From positions 1 to 22,720 of the IMG/VR virus record IMGVR_UViG_3300021347_000039: a DNA stretch of 22,720 nt; one strand, written 5' to 3'. A program made the position numbers and the translations under genes. The stretch comes from a virus. This document shows, in pieces, positions 1 through 7,223 of the stretch. The notes below the pieces were generated by a model. The model was not told the DNA's origin and ran no database searches. It worked only from the letters and a program-made list of their open reading frames with translations. Position 1 is the first letter of the stretch; the number at the start of each line of letters is the position of its first letter.

Positions 1-362
1 GACTTCCTAAGTTACCTAAAGACATTGTTAAACCTACTATTGTTACTGGTGTTGAAGCACTAGGACGAGGTAATGATTTACAGAAGCTCGATCTGTTTCT
101 TGCAGGAGCTAATCAAATCGTTGGTCCACAAGCAGTTGCACAATATGTTAATGTATCTGACTACTTCAAAAGAAGAGCCACAGCATTAGGCATCGAGACT
201 GAAGGATTAATCAAGACAGAAGAAGAAATTCAACAAGCTATGCAGATGGCACAACAACAAGAGATGATGATGAAGTTGGGTGGACCTGCTGTAGCACCTG
301 CTATCAATGCTGCACAGGAGCAGTACATGGCACAACAACCACAAGAAGAAGTACAACAATAA
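1..362 (+). CDS. Portal (head-tail connector) protein, C-terminal part
   Basis: The open frame enters from outside the window (codons begin at base 3) and stops at TAA 360-362, giving about 119 residues. It contains TGVEALGRGNDLQKLDLFL, the style of the T7 gp8 connector C-terminal region (compare the 'TG.EALGRG.D..KL' segment). A low-complexity Gln/Met-rich tail ending QPQEEVQQ follows, as is usual in T7-like portals. The portal forms the dodecameric ring at the special capsid vertex through which DNA is packaged and ejected. It sits directly ahead of the scaffold and capsid genes, as in T7. The identification rests on the motif plus gene order. The N-terminal three quarters are missing only because the window cuts the gene. 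Confidence 0.9.
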   Translation, partial: LPKLPKDIVKPTIVTGVEALGRGNDLQKLDLFLAGANQIVGPQAVAQYVNVSDYFKRRATALGIETEGLIKTEEEIQQAMQMAQQQEMMMKLGGPAVAPAINAAQEQYMAQQPQEEVQQ

Positions 363-363
363 G

Positions 364-723
364 ATGGCTATTAGAAAAAATTTAAAAGTAAGCAAGCTTC
401 CTCCTATGCCTCCAAAAAAGAAAGCTCCTACAAATGTGAAAGAAGCGATAGAGCAGTATGAGAGAAAAGCTTTTGGCTCTGATGCAGTGCCTCCTACTCC
501 AACTCAGTTTGAAAAAAAAGTGAAAGAAATAAGAGCAGTTTGGGCTAAGAAAGCTAAAGACGAAGCTACTGTCAAAAGACAGATAGCTAAAGATGAAGCA
601 GAAGAGAAAGCTCGTCAAAAGAAACTAGCTGAAGAAAGAAAGAAGAAACCAGCTCCTAAGAAGAAGTCACCACCTAAGCGAAAACTTTCCATTAACAGAC
701 GAAAGTCTAGGATTAAGAAATAA
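364..723 (+). CDS. Very basic, lysine-rich small protein of unknown function
   Basis: This gene encodes 119 residues, starting one base after the portal stop (TAA, G, ATG). An in-frame ATG at 307 exists, but it would lie wholly inside the portal gene, so 364 is preferred. The N-terminus has a Pro/Lys patch (LPPMPPKKKAP). The middle, about residues 40-90, is charged and helix-prone (KKVKEIRAVWAKKAKDEATV). The C-terminus is almost pure Lys/Arg/Pro/Ser (KKKPAPKKKSPPKRK), so the net charge is strongly positive. I recognise no family. Its place between portal and scaffold suggests a capsid-assembly or DNA/scaffold-contacting accessory. The adjacent scaffold is very acidic, so an electrostatic partner is conceivable, but that is inference only. 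Confidence 0.75.
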   Translation: MAIRKNLKVSKLPPMPPKKKAPTNVKEAIEQYERKAFGSDAVPPTPTQFEKKVKEIRAVWAKKAKDEATVKRQIAKDEAEEKARQKKLAEERKKKPAPKKKSPPKRKLSINRRKSRIKK

Positions 724-751
724 AACATAAACACAGAAAGAGAGAGAGATT

Positions 752-1531
752 ATGGCTGAATTACACCGAGTAGAGATTAATGAGAAAGCACCACAGGAGA
801 TTGACCCTGAGTCAGAAGAAGCTGTTGATGCAGTATCTGAAGAACAAACGCAAGAGGATAGACCTGAATGGTTACCTGAAAAGTTCAAGAGTCCTGAAGA
901 CATGGCTAATGCCTATAGTGAACTTGAAAAGAAAATGGGAGCAGGGGCTAAAGAAGATCAACAAGAACAAGAAGAAGGAGAGACAACCGATGAAGAAGAA
1001 CAACCAGATGACAACACTAAGGAAGATACGAATACTAATGATGTTATTGTGGAAGCTAGTAAAGAGTTCTTTGAGAATGACGGTGTTATATCTGAAGAGA
1101 CCTATAAGAATCTTGCTGAGATTGGGCTACCGAAAGAGTTAGTAGACAGCTACGCTGCTGGTCAACAAGCACTACAACAAAGTGAAGAAGGTAGTATAAA
1201 ATCTGTTACTGAAGGTAATTGGGATCAAATGGCTGAATGGGCTGCTAACAATCTATCACCTGAAGAGGTAGAAACTTTTGATGACATCGTACAGAACGGT
1301 ACAGTTGAACAAGCTAAACTTGCTACCAAAGGATTATACGCACAATTTAAAGCAGAGAATGGAGTTAGTCCTAAGCTAGTACAAGGTGCTGTAAATGGTT
1401 CATCTACAATGCCTTTTAAATCAAATCAAGAACTTGCACGAGCAATGTCTGATCCTAGATACAAGAGTGGTGACAAAAGTTATCACGAAGAGATTGACAG
1501 ACGCATCGCAGCAAGTCACAATTACCTATAA
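752..1531 (+). CDS. Capsid assembly scaffolding protein (T7 gp9-like)
   Basis: This 259-residue protein is preceded by a purine run (AGAGAGAGAG) just before the ATG. The N-terminal half is extremely acidic (many Glu/Asp/Gln from about residue 10 to 100) and contains RPEWLPEKFKSPEDMANAYS, a motif typical of podovirus scaffolds near the start of the protein. The C-terminus, NQELARAMSDPRYKSGDKSY, is the basic, capsid-binding style of tail seen in T7-like scaffolds. Scaffolds of this kind nucleate procapsid formation around the portal and leave before DNA packaging. T7 gp9 is about 300 residues, so this one is slightly short. It lies immediately before the capsid region, as expected, though separated from it by two extra small genes. 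Confidence 0.9.
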   Translation: MAELHRVEINEKAPQEIDPESEEAVDAVSEEQTQEDRPEWLPEKFKSPEDMANAYSELEKKMGAGAKEDQQEQEEGETTDEEEQPDDNTKEDTNTNDVIVEASKEFFENDGVISEETYKNLAEIGLPKELVDSYAAGQQALQQSEEGSIKSVTEGNWDQMAEWAANNLSPEEVETFDDIVQNGTVEQAKLATKGLYAQFKAENGVSPKLVQGAVNGSSTMPFKSNQELARAMSDPRYKSGDKSYHEEIDRRIAASHNYL

Positions 1532-1556
1532 TTTTTTATCAAGTTGGTTCATATAT

Positions 1557-1973
1557 ATGAAGCCTTGGACTCCATCTTTTTTCTTGCCAGTGTTGGTTCT
1601 GGTTCTTTTAGGTGGATGTTCCAAGGCTTCTTTTTATCCGTTAGCAGGGAGTGTAGGTGGAGCTACTGTTGGTAGCCTTGGTGGTCCTGGTGCTGCTGCT
1701 GGTGGTGCTGCCCTCGGATGGGGAGTAGGAGAAGGAGCTAAGTTGATGGAGGAGAACAAAGGATTAGCTAGTAAAGTAAAAGCTTTATCTGAAGGAGATG
1801 TACAAAAACTTGTACAACAACAACTCAACGAAGAGATGGATAATGGATTCTTTGATTCTATGTTGGATGAGATATATGGGTTCTTGAAACTCTGTCTTAT
1901 CGGTGTTATTCTTTGGAATGTAGTACCGTTGATCTACACACGCTATGTTCACAATAAAGCACAAAACAAATGA
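1557..1973 (+). CDS. Small lipoprotein with glycine zipper and C-terminal membrane helix
   Basis: This 138-residue protein has its start at 1557, because translation from that ATG opens directly with a lipoprotein signal. An earlier in-frame ATG at 1395 would overlap the scaffold gene deeply. The signal is MKPWTPS, a hydrophobic core, then LLGGC with the lipobox Cys at residue 21. A Gly/Ala-rich stretch follows (about residues 31-57, GGATVGSLGG...GGAALGWGVG) of glycine-zipper type. Next is a charged helical segment (ASKVKALSEGDVQKLV), and then a C-terminal membrane helix (about residues 106-128, FLKLCLIGVILWNVVPLIY) with a basic tail. No Shine-Dalgarno is visible. It sits between scaffold and capsid, where T7 has no such gene. 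Similar proteins seem to exist in marine phages, but I know no proven function. Membrane modification, superinfection exclusion or a role in lysis are all possible. Confidence 0.8.
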   Translation: MKPWTPSFFLPVLVLVLLGGCSKASFYPLAGSVGGATVGSLGGPGAAAGGAALGWGVGEGAKLMEENKGLASKVKALSEGDVQKLVQQQLNEEMDNGFFDSMLDEIYGFLKLCLIGVILWNVVPLIYTRYVHNKAQNK

Positions 1974-2074
1974 ATAAATTAATAAAATTATATAACTCAC
2001 TTACAAAGAAGGAGAAAGCTATTGTCTTGACTGTTCTTTGTTTAGGTGGAATTATTATACTAAATACACTTTAA
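1970..2074 (+). CDS. 34-residue membrane microprotein
   Basis: The ATG at 1970 overlaps the lipoprotein stop (ATGA), which suggests translational coupling. The frame runs to TAA 2072-2074. The protein begins with a basic, amphipathic segment (MNKLIKLYNSLTKKEKA). It then has one hydrophobic span (IVLTVLCLGGIIILNTL), giving an expected N-in single membrane helix. An AAGAAGGAGAAAG run lies inside the gene and is not a start signal. The overlap and the shared membrane character suggest that the product works with the preceding lipoprotein. The gene is short, so confidence rests on the tight overlap and the clean basic-then-hydrophobic pattern. Confidence 0.6.
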   Translation: MNKLIKLYNSLTKKEKAIVLTVLCLGGIIILNTL

Positions 2075-2199
2075 TAGACAATTAGTATAACTAATGTCAA
2101 GACCCACTGCGGTGGACAATCTCGAACGAAGGTTACAACGAAAGTCGCAAAACAAATACATAAACATTAATAACAAAATACATAAGGAGATAATATATC
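2075..2199 (+). promoter_or_regulatory. Capsid gene leader with inverted and direct repeats
   Basis: This is the longest gap in the window (125 bases). It holds an inverted repeat at 2077-2098 (arms GACAATTAGT and ACTAATGTC around ATA, nine pairs with one bulged A) with no T-tract after it. A small CCAC/GTGG hairpin follows near 2104-2115. The imperfect repeat AACGAAGGT / AACGAAAGT comes next, then two copies of AATACATAA (2155-2163 and 2177-2185). AAGGAGA at 2184-2190 stands nine bases before the capsid ATG. I see no T7-type promoter consensus. The layout suits a promoter or RNA-processing site that raises capsid expression, but the exact signal is not identified. Confidence 0.45.
2184..2190 (+). 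promoter_or_regulatory. Strong ribosome binding site of the capsid gene
   Basis: AAGGAGA lies nine bases upstream of the capsid ATG at 2200. It is one of the best Shine-Dalgarno matches in the window, where many other genes have none. This fits the need for very high capsid synthesis. Confidence 0.75.
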
Positions 2200-3261
2200 A
2201 TGGCTAATGGAGATACATCCCCCTCACGTGTAGGACAAGTTAATAGTGCTGGTGACGTAGATGCTTTGTTTCTTAAAAAGTTCAGCGGAGAAATCTTGCA
2301 GACCTTTGAGGAGTCCAACATCTTTAAACCACTACATACTGTTCGCACAATCGAAAACGGTAAATCAGCTCAGTTCCCTGTAACAGGCGTAGCTTCTGCT
2401 GACTATCACACACCTGGCGAAAACATCGCTGACGGTGGAAACTCATACTTGAGCGACATCAAGAAAGCAGAGAAAGTAATTACAATCGATAAGATGTTAC
2501 TTGCTTCTACCTTCTTGGCTAACATCGACGACGTAAAGAATCACTACGACATCCGCAGCGTTTACGCTAACGAGTTGGGTAAAGCTCTTGCAGTTCGTTT
2601 TGATACTGCTATTGCTAAAGTATTCATCGCTTCTGCTCGTTCAGCTGCTGCTGTTACTGGCGGTAAAGTTGGAGGAATCCTCGATGTTTCTGCTAACGCA
2701 ATGGGAGACGGAGCTGATTCAACTGATGACGCTGACAACACTGATCCAACAGGAGCAGAACTTGTTGCTGCTTTATTCACTGCTGCTCAGAAGCTAGACG
2801 AAAACGACGTTCCTAGTGATGGTCGTTTCTGCGTACTTCGCCCTCAAGAGTATTACAAGTTAATCACTGGCGGTGCTGGTGCGTTGGCTATCTCTACTTC
2901 AGCTGTCAATAAAGACGTTGGAGGAGTAGGAAGTATTGCTTCAGGATCAATTCCTCAAGTTGCAGGTATCACGATCTACAAAAGTAATCACATCCCTTCG
3001 ACTGATTTATCAGCTGTTACTTCTGGAGACGGTGCTGCAAGCAATGATGTCTTCGGTGCAAGTGGAGCAGGTTATAACGGTAACTTCACCAATACTCTTG
3101 GTATCGTTGCTCACTCTGCTGCTGTCGGAACAGTTAAGCTTCTTGATCTTGCTACTGAAAGCGAGTATCAAATCGAGCGTCAAGGAACACTTTTTGTTGC
3201 TAAGTATGCTATGGGTCACGGAGTTCTCCGTCCTGAGTGTGCTATCGAGTTACAGAAGTAA
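2200..3261 (+). CDS. Major capsid protein (T7 gp10-like, HK97 fold)
   Basis: This 353-residue protein is close to the 345 residues of T7 gp10A. The N-terminus (FLKKFSGEILQTFEESNIFK) and ENGKSAQFPVTGVASADYHT are characteristic of T7-like capsid proteins ('F.GEV...F.......' and 'I..GKSAQFPV.G...A.YH.PG'). KAEKVITIDKMLLASTFLAN follows, as in the family. The product builds the icosahedral shell. Codon use differs from most neighbours: ATC, AAC, GAC, TTC and TAC are preferred over the T-ending forms, as expected for the most highly translated gene. It is flanked by a strong ribosome binding site and a terminator. A frame +1 open stretch continues past the stop, but no slippery site for a T7-style 10B extension was found. 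Confidence 0.95.
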   Translation: MANGDTSPSRVGQVNSAGDVDALFLKKFSGEILQTFEESNIFKPLHTVRTIENGKSAQFPVTGVASADYHTPGENIADGGNSYLSDIKKAEKVITIDKMLLASTFLANIDDVKNHYDIRSVYANELGKALAVRFDTAIAKVFIASARSAAAVTGGKVGGILDVSANAMGDGADSTDDADNTDPTGAELVAALFTAAQKLDENDVPSDGRFCVLRPQEYYKLITGGAGALAISTSAVNKDVGGVGSIASGSIPQVAGITIYKSNHIPSTDLSAVTSGDGAASNDVFGASGAGYNGNFTNTLGIVAHSAAVGTVKLLDLATESEYQIERQGTLFVAKYAMGHGVLRPECAIELQK

Positions 3262-3269
3262 TTCTCTCT

Positions 3270-3323
3270 TCGGTGTTGGGTGGTCTGTGATTCGTTCCGC
3301 ACCCTCCACCGATATTTTTATTT
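3270..3323 (+). terminator. Hairpin terminator after the capsid gene
   Basis: The left arm TCGGTGTTGGGT (3270-3281) pairs with ACCCTCCACCGA (3301-3312), except for a two-base mismatch. The loop is 19 bases. TATTTTTATTT (3313-3323) follows. It lies nine bases after the capsid stop and ends 13 bases before the next ATG, the same place as the T7 late terminator T-phi. It probably lets partial read-through set capsid transcripts above those for the tail genes. Confidence 0.8.
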
Positions 3324-3336
3324 ATAAAGAAAAGCG

Positions 3337-3915
3337 ATGGCACTGACAACTAAACTGGAAGCGGTAAACATAATGATCTCTGTAATAGGAGAGTCACCTG
3401 TTAATACTTTAAGTGGAACTAGTGTTCCTGTAACCGTTACACAGGCAGTCCATGCGTTAGACGAAACCAGCAAAGCTATCCAATCAGAAGGATGGCATTT
3501 TAATACAGAGTATGATTATCCTTTAGTACCAGATTCTGTTACTAGTAAGATTACTCTTCCTGTTAACACTTTAAAAGTAGATTTAGACCCTGAGTTAAAC
3601 ACAGACACAGACGCTGTACAAAGAGGTCTTAAACTATACGACAGGAAAAACCACAGGGAGACTTGGACCAAAGACTTAAAAGCTATTATTACTTTTGAGT
3701 TAGAGTTCGAGGAACTACCTGAACAATTTAGACATTACATATCTGTTAAATCAGCTCGCATCTTTGCTGCTAGGTTCTTAGGTAGTCGTGAGATAGAAGG
3801 GTTTGCTTTAAGAGATGAGATAGAAGCTAAAGCTAGGGCTATTGAAAGTGACTCAGAAAATGCTGACAGAACTATCTTTGATCACTATAGCGTAATGCGA
3901 GTAATTGACAGATAA
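3337..3915 (+). CDS. Tail tubular protein A (T7 gp11-like, gatekeeper/adaptor)
   Basis: This 192-residue protein is about the size of T7 gp11 (196). The opening LEAVNIMISVIGESPVNTLS is diagnostic of this family. EGWHFNTEYDYPLVPD and the C-terminal segment ISVKSARIFAARFLGSREIE are also typical. Twelve copies of this adaptor sit under the portal and connect it to the nozzle. The start follows directly on the capsid terminator, with only a weak purine run (AAAGAAAAG) as ribosome site. The stop overlaps the next ATG (TAATG), a coupled pair as in T7. Confidence 0.95.
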   Translation: MALTTKLEAVNIMISVIGESPVNTLSGTSVPVTVTQAVHALDETSKAIQSEGWHFNTEYDYPLVPDSVTSKITLPVNTLKVDLDPELNTDTDAVQRGLKLYDRKNHRETWTKDLKAIITFELEFEELPEQFRHYISVKSARIFAARFLGSREIEGFALRDEIEAKARAIESDSENADRTIFDHYSVMRVIDR

Positions 3916-6900
3916 TGCCTTTGCTCAACACCAGCATTCCCAACCTTGCCCAAGGTGTATCACAACAGCCTGACAATTTAAGATACCCTGGACAGTGTGA
4001 TGAACAAGTAAACGCTTGGTCCACTGTAGTAGAGGGATTAGTAAAAAGACCTAATAGTAGGTTCTTATATGATACTGACTTAGGTGCTAATGTTAGCTCT
4101 AATTTATTTAGTCACTATGTAGATAGAGATGAACAGAATAAATATGTTATTACCTATGACTCTGTTAACGGATTAAAAGCTTTTGATCTTACTGCTAATG
4201 TTAAGACTTCAATACATATTAACGTTCCTTCTATTGCAGCTTCTAACTATCTAAGTACATCTAATCCTTTACAAGACCTAAGAGCTTTAACAATAGCAGA
4301 CTCTACCTTTCTTGTTAATACACAGAAGACTATACAAAGAAACACAGACGAAGAGTTTAGAACAGCAGACCTAGAGACAGACGCTTTAGTATTTGTTAAG
4401 CTTGGAGACTACGATAAAGCTTATAGTATTTTTTTATCAGGACAGTTAGTTCCTATTGGTAGTAGTTTTCCAAATGGAAGCGAACATGATTACACTCAAC
4501 ACGGTGATGCTCCTGCTACTTATATAAGTGGAAGAGCGGGACACAGTGATGGTAAATACGCAGATACTGAATACATCGCTAGAGACCTTACAACCTGTTT
4601 AACTGATTATGTTAGTTCTGCTAAAGCTGTTAAATCAGTTAATATAGCAGGCGGTTCAGGTTGGACTCCTACAGGAGGAAGTAGTTGGAGAGGTACTGCT
4701 TATACTTATGAGTTCTTCATTGACCAATACGATTCTGGAACAGGGTTGCTAACAGCTTCAGGAGCTAAGGGTTGGGTTGTATTTGGAGGAAACGGTTCAG
4801 TGTCATCTTTTCAACTAACACACGAAGGAGCTGATTACCAACCATCCAATACAGCTGGTGTAAACACTAAGTACACAATAAGACAAGTAAGAGAGTGGAC
4901 TAAAAGGTATTTTGGAAACTTTAAAAAACAACAACATAGAAGTGCGTTCATAGACAGTAGTGTAACTTTAGATTCTACAGGTGCTGTAATAGCTACTGTT
5001 AATCCTTTGTCTATTACATTCCCAACCACGCTTTCAATAAATGTACCTGGAGATTTCGTAGGTGTAACAGTAACTCAACAAGGAAGTGTTATAAAAATAT
5101 CTAACACTATAGACTTTCAAATAAGAGTTTCTGATGGATTAGCAAATCAAGGATTAGGAGTAATATATAAAGAAGTGGACAGTATTACTGACCTTCCTAA
5201 ATCTTGTTTTAATCGCTTTAGGGTTAAGGTAATTGGCGAAGCTGAATTAGAACAAGATGATTACTACGTGCAATTTAAAACAAAAGATAATGAAGACTAC
5301 GGAGAAGGTTCTTGGATAGAGACATCAGGTTGGAACAGCGATTTAACATCGGCAGATAAGTTGTCAGGAATAGACAGTGCGATAGATATTGAAACTATGC
5401 CTGTCAGATTAATCCCTTCTCCAGCTACAGGTAAGATTACAAGTTTTGATTTGCAATTAATTAATTGGACACAAAGAGAATCAGGTGATGATTATACTAA
5501 TCCATACCCTTCTTTTGTATCTGAAAGCGGACAGTTTGTTACATATTCAGGTTCTAATTATTCTTGCATCAAGTCTCATACTTCCAGTGGTTCAATCTTA
5601 CCTACGAATACTACTTATTGGAAAGCACAGACAACAGTACCTAGTAACACGAAGGAATGGGCTTCAGGCATTGAATATTTAAAAGGAGCAGAAAAACGAA
5701 TTAACGATATCTTCTTCTTTAAGAACAGGTTAGGATTGTTAACAAATGATTCCATTGTGTTCTCAGAAGCAGATGAATACTTTAATTTCTTTAGGACTAC
5801 AACACAAACCTTACTAGATTCTGCTCCTATAGATGTAGGAATATCTCACACTAAGATCAGCATTCTTAAATACGCACAAGCGTTCCAAGAGAAGCTGATG
5901 TTATTCTCAGCTAAGACTCAATTTGTGCTTAGAGGTGGGGATTTGTTAACTCCTAAGACTGTTACTATATCTCCAGTTACTGAGTATGATGTATCAGAAA
6001 GTATAAGACCGTTAGCACTTAGTAGTCACATATACTTTAACTTTAAAAGAAATAGCTTTGAAGGTTTGCTTGAATACACTGTTGATAATAACACAGAGAC
6101 CTACGGAGCAACTGAGATAACAGAACAAGTTAATAAGTACATCCCATCTAATATCGTAAGGATGGAAGGTAGTGCATCAGAGAATATGATTATTGTACAG
6201 ACAGACTCCGACTATAAGAAGTTGTTTGTATATAAATACTTTTGGCAAGGCAGAGAGAAGATACAGAGTTCCTGGATGACGTTTACTTTTAATAAAGATG
6301 TAAGAAGTTTTTACTTTATTGAATCTACTTTGCATATCATTACCACAGACAGTGACGGTACTTATCTAGAAAAGATACCAATGGAGAATGGATTGGTGGA
6401 CACAGGTAAGAACTATTCTTTATTGTTAGACCACAGAGTGGACGGTAATTCTTCTTATGTAGGTCTAGGTGGTTGGTATCCTACAGGAACTCCTACTCCT
6501 TTAAGTATTAACGGTACTAACGTTACTAATGTCAGTTTGATCGTAGGTGCTAATGGTTTTGAATTTAAAAGCGGTATGTCTTTCTATACTAAGAACGGAA
6601 ACAAAAGGACATTGACTATAGATAACGCAGACCCTACTAGAGCAGCTGTGAGTGGTCTTATCGCTAGTTTTGTATCTTACGAAGGTGGTTTATATCTTTG
6701 TACAGTAGGACATACTTCATCGTCCTCTATCCTACCTACTAACACTGCTTACTGGAACGACGCTACTGGGCTTATTGATTCTGCACCTGCTTGGAGTCCA
6801 AATGGTCACGAATACATTAGTCAATATGACTTCTTTGTAGGCTTTGAATACGATATGTTATATAGGTTCTCTAAGCAGAACTTAAAACAACCTACAGAGA

Positions 6901-7223
6901 GAGGAGGACGATCTGCATCTGATTATACTTATCAAACGATTCGTAACGGTAGTATTGAATACTCAGAGACAGGACACTTTAATGTGGAAGTCACACCTAA
7001 ATTTAGAGATACCTACACTTACACCTACAACCCAAGTTTGTTAGCCTCTGTCAGTACCCTTAATAAATTTACACCTGAGACTGGATTCTTTAAGTTTGCT
7101 GTACAAGCTCAACCAAACGACGCTACGATAGAGATTAAATCTTCTAGTGCTTTACCAGTGAAGTTACTATCTGCTGAGTTTGAATCTACAATCATATCAA
7201 GGAGTAGACGCTATGGAGGTTAA
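3915..7223 (+). CDS. Tail tubular protein B / tail nozzle (T7 gp12-like), enlarged
   Basis: This protein has 1102 residues. The N-terminus, LLNTSIPNLAQGVSQQPDNL, is the family hallmark ('IPNL..GVSQQP'). QCDEQVNAWSTVVEGLVKRP follows, as in T7 gp12. RINDIFFFKNRLGLLTNDSI (about residue 595) and FQEKLMLFSAKTQFVLRGGD (about residue 656) are also conserved landmarks. The hexameric product forms the tail nozzle to which fibres attach. It is about 300 residues longer than T7 gp12 (794). The extra length includes two copies of a small Tyr/Trp/Cys-bearing module at residues 541-569 and 919-947 that resembles carbohydrate-binding modules. The start overlaps the gp11-like stop, and the end overlaps the following gene by 11 bases. 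Confidence 0.93.
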   Translation: MPLLNTSIPNLAQGVSQQPDNLRYPGQCDEQVNAWSTVVEGLVKRPNSRFLYDTDLGANVSSNLFSHYVDRDEQNKYVITYDSVNGLKAFDLTANVKTSIHINVPSIAASNYLSTSNPLQDLRALTIADSTFLVNTQKTIQRNTDEEFRTADLETDALVFVKLGDYDKAYSIFLSGQLVPIGSSFPNGSEHDYTQHGDAPATYISGRAGHSDGKYADTEYIARDLTTCLTDYVSSAKAVKSVNIAGGSGWTPTGGSSWRGTAYTYEFFIDQYDSGTGLLTASGAKGWVVFGGNGSVSSFQLTHEGADYQPSNTAGVNTKYTIRQVREWTKRYFGNFKKQQHRSAFIDSSVTLDSTGAVIATVNPLSITFPTTLSINVPGDFVGVTVTQQGSVIKISNTIDFQIRVSDGLANQGLGVIYKEVDSITDLPKSCFNRFRVKVIGEAELEQDDYYVQFKTKDNEDYGEGSWIETSGWNSDLTSADKLSGIDSAIDIETMPVRLIPSPATGKITSFDLQLINWTQRESGDDYTNPYPSFVSESGQFVTYSGSNYSCIKSHTSSGSILPTNTTYWKAQTTVPSNTKEWASGIEYLKGAEKRINDIFFFKNRLGLLTNDSIVFSEADEYFNFFRTTTQTLLDSAPIDVGISHTKISILKYAQAFQEKLMLFSAKTQFVLRGGDLLTPKTVTISPVTEYDVSESIRPLALSSHIYFNFKRNSFEGLLEYTVDNNTETYGATEITEQVNKYIPSNIVRMEGSASENMIIVQTDSDYKKLFVYKYFWQGREKIQSSWMTFTFNKDVRSFYFIESTLHIITTDSDGTYLEKIPMENGLVDTGKNYSLLLDHRVDGNSSYVGLGGWYPTGTPTPLSINGTNVTNVSLIVGANGFEFKSGMSFYTKNGNKRTLTIDNADPTRAAVSGLIASFVSYEGGLYLCTVGHTSSSSILPTNTAYWNDATGLIDSAPAWSPNGHEYISQYDFFVGFEYDMLYRFSKQNLKQPTERGGRSASDYTYQTIRNGSIEYSETGHFNVEVTPKFRDTYTYTYNPSLLASVSTLNKFTPETGFFKFAVQAQPNDATIEIKSSSALPVKLLSAEFESTIISRSRRYGG
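5535..5621 (+). repeat. Sugar-binding-like module, copy 1, inside the nozzle gene
   Basis: Residues 541-569 of the nozzle protein read FVTYSGSNYSCI...H TSSGSILPTNTTYW. Copy 2 at 6669-6755 matches it without gaps over 29 residues at 19 positions, including Tyr, Cys, His, the SILPTNT run and the final Tyr-Trp. The pattern Y.G..Y.C...HTSS....P.....YW recalls CBM5/12-type modules common in phage adhesins. The DNA of the two copies differs mostly at silent positions. Confidence 0.75.
6669..6755 (+). repeat. Sugar-binding-like module, copy 2, inside the nozzle gene
   Basis: Residues 919-947 read FVSYEGGLYLCT...H TSSSSILPTNTAYW. This is the partner of the copy at 5535-5621, about 378 residues downstream of it. 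It falls in a region near the C-terminus that T7 gp12 lacks in this form. Confidence 0.75.
7199..7204 (+). promoter_or_regulatory. Ribosome binding site deciding the gp13-like start
   Basis: AAGGAG stands eight bases before ATG 7213. It favours that start over the in-frame ATG at 7180, which has no such site. The site lies inside the end of the nozzle gene. Confidence 0.7.

Noticed and set aside
780-1142. 120-residue basic open frame inside the scaffold gene.
   Set aside because: It is a shadow frame of the Glu/Lys-rich scaffold; composition mirrors the overlapping codons and there is no own ribosome site.
2936-3346. Open frame in the +1 frame over the capsid end, running past its stop (possible 10B-like extension).
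   Set aside because: It lies in the +1 rather than the T7-type -1 frame, no slippery heptamer is seen near the capsid stop, and the translated end is encoded by the terminator hairpin.
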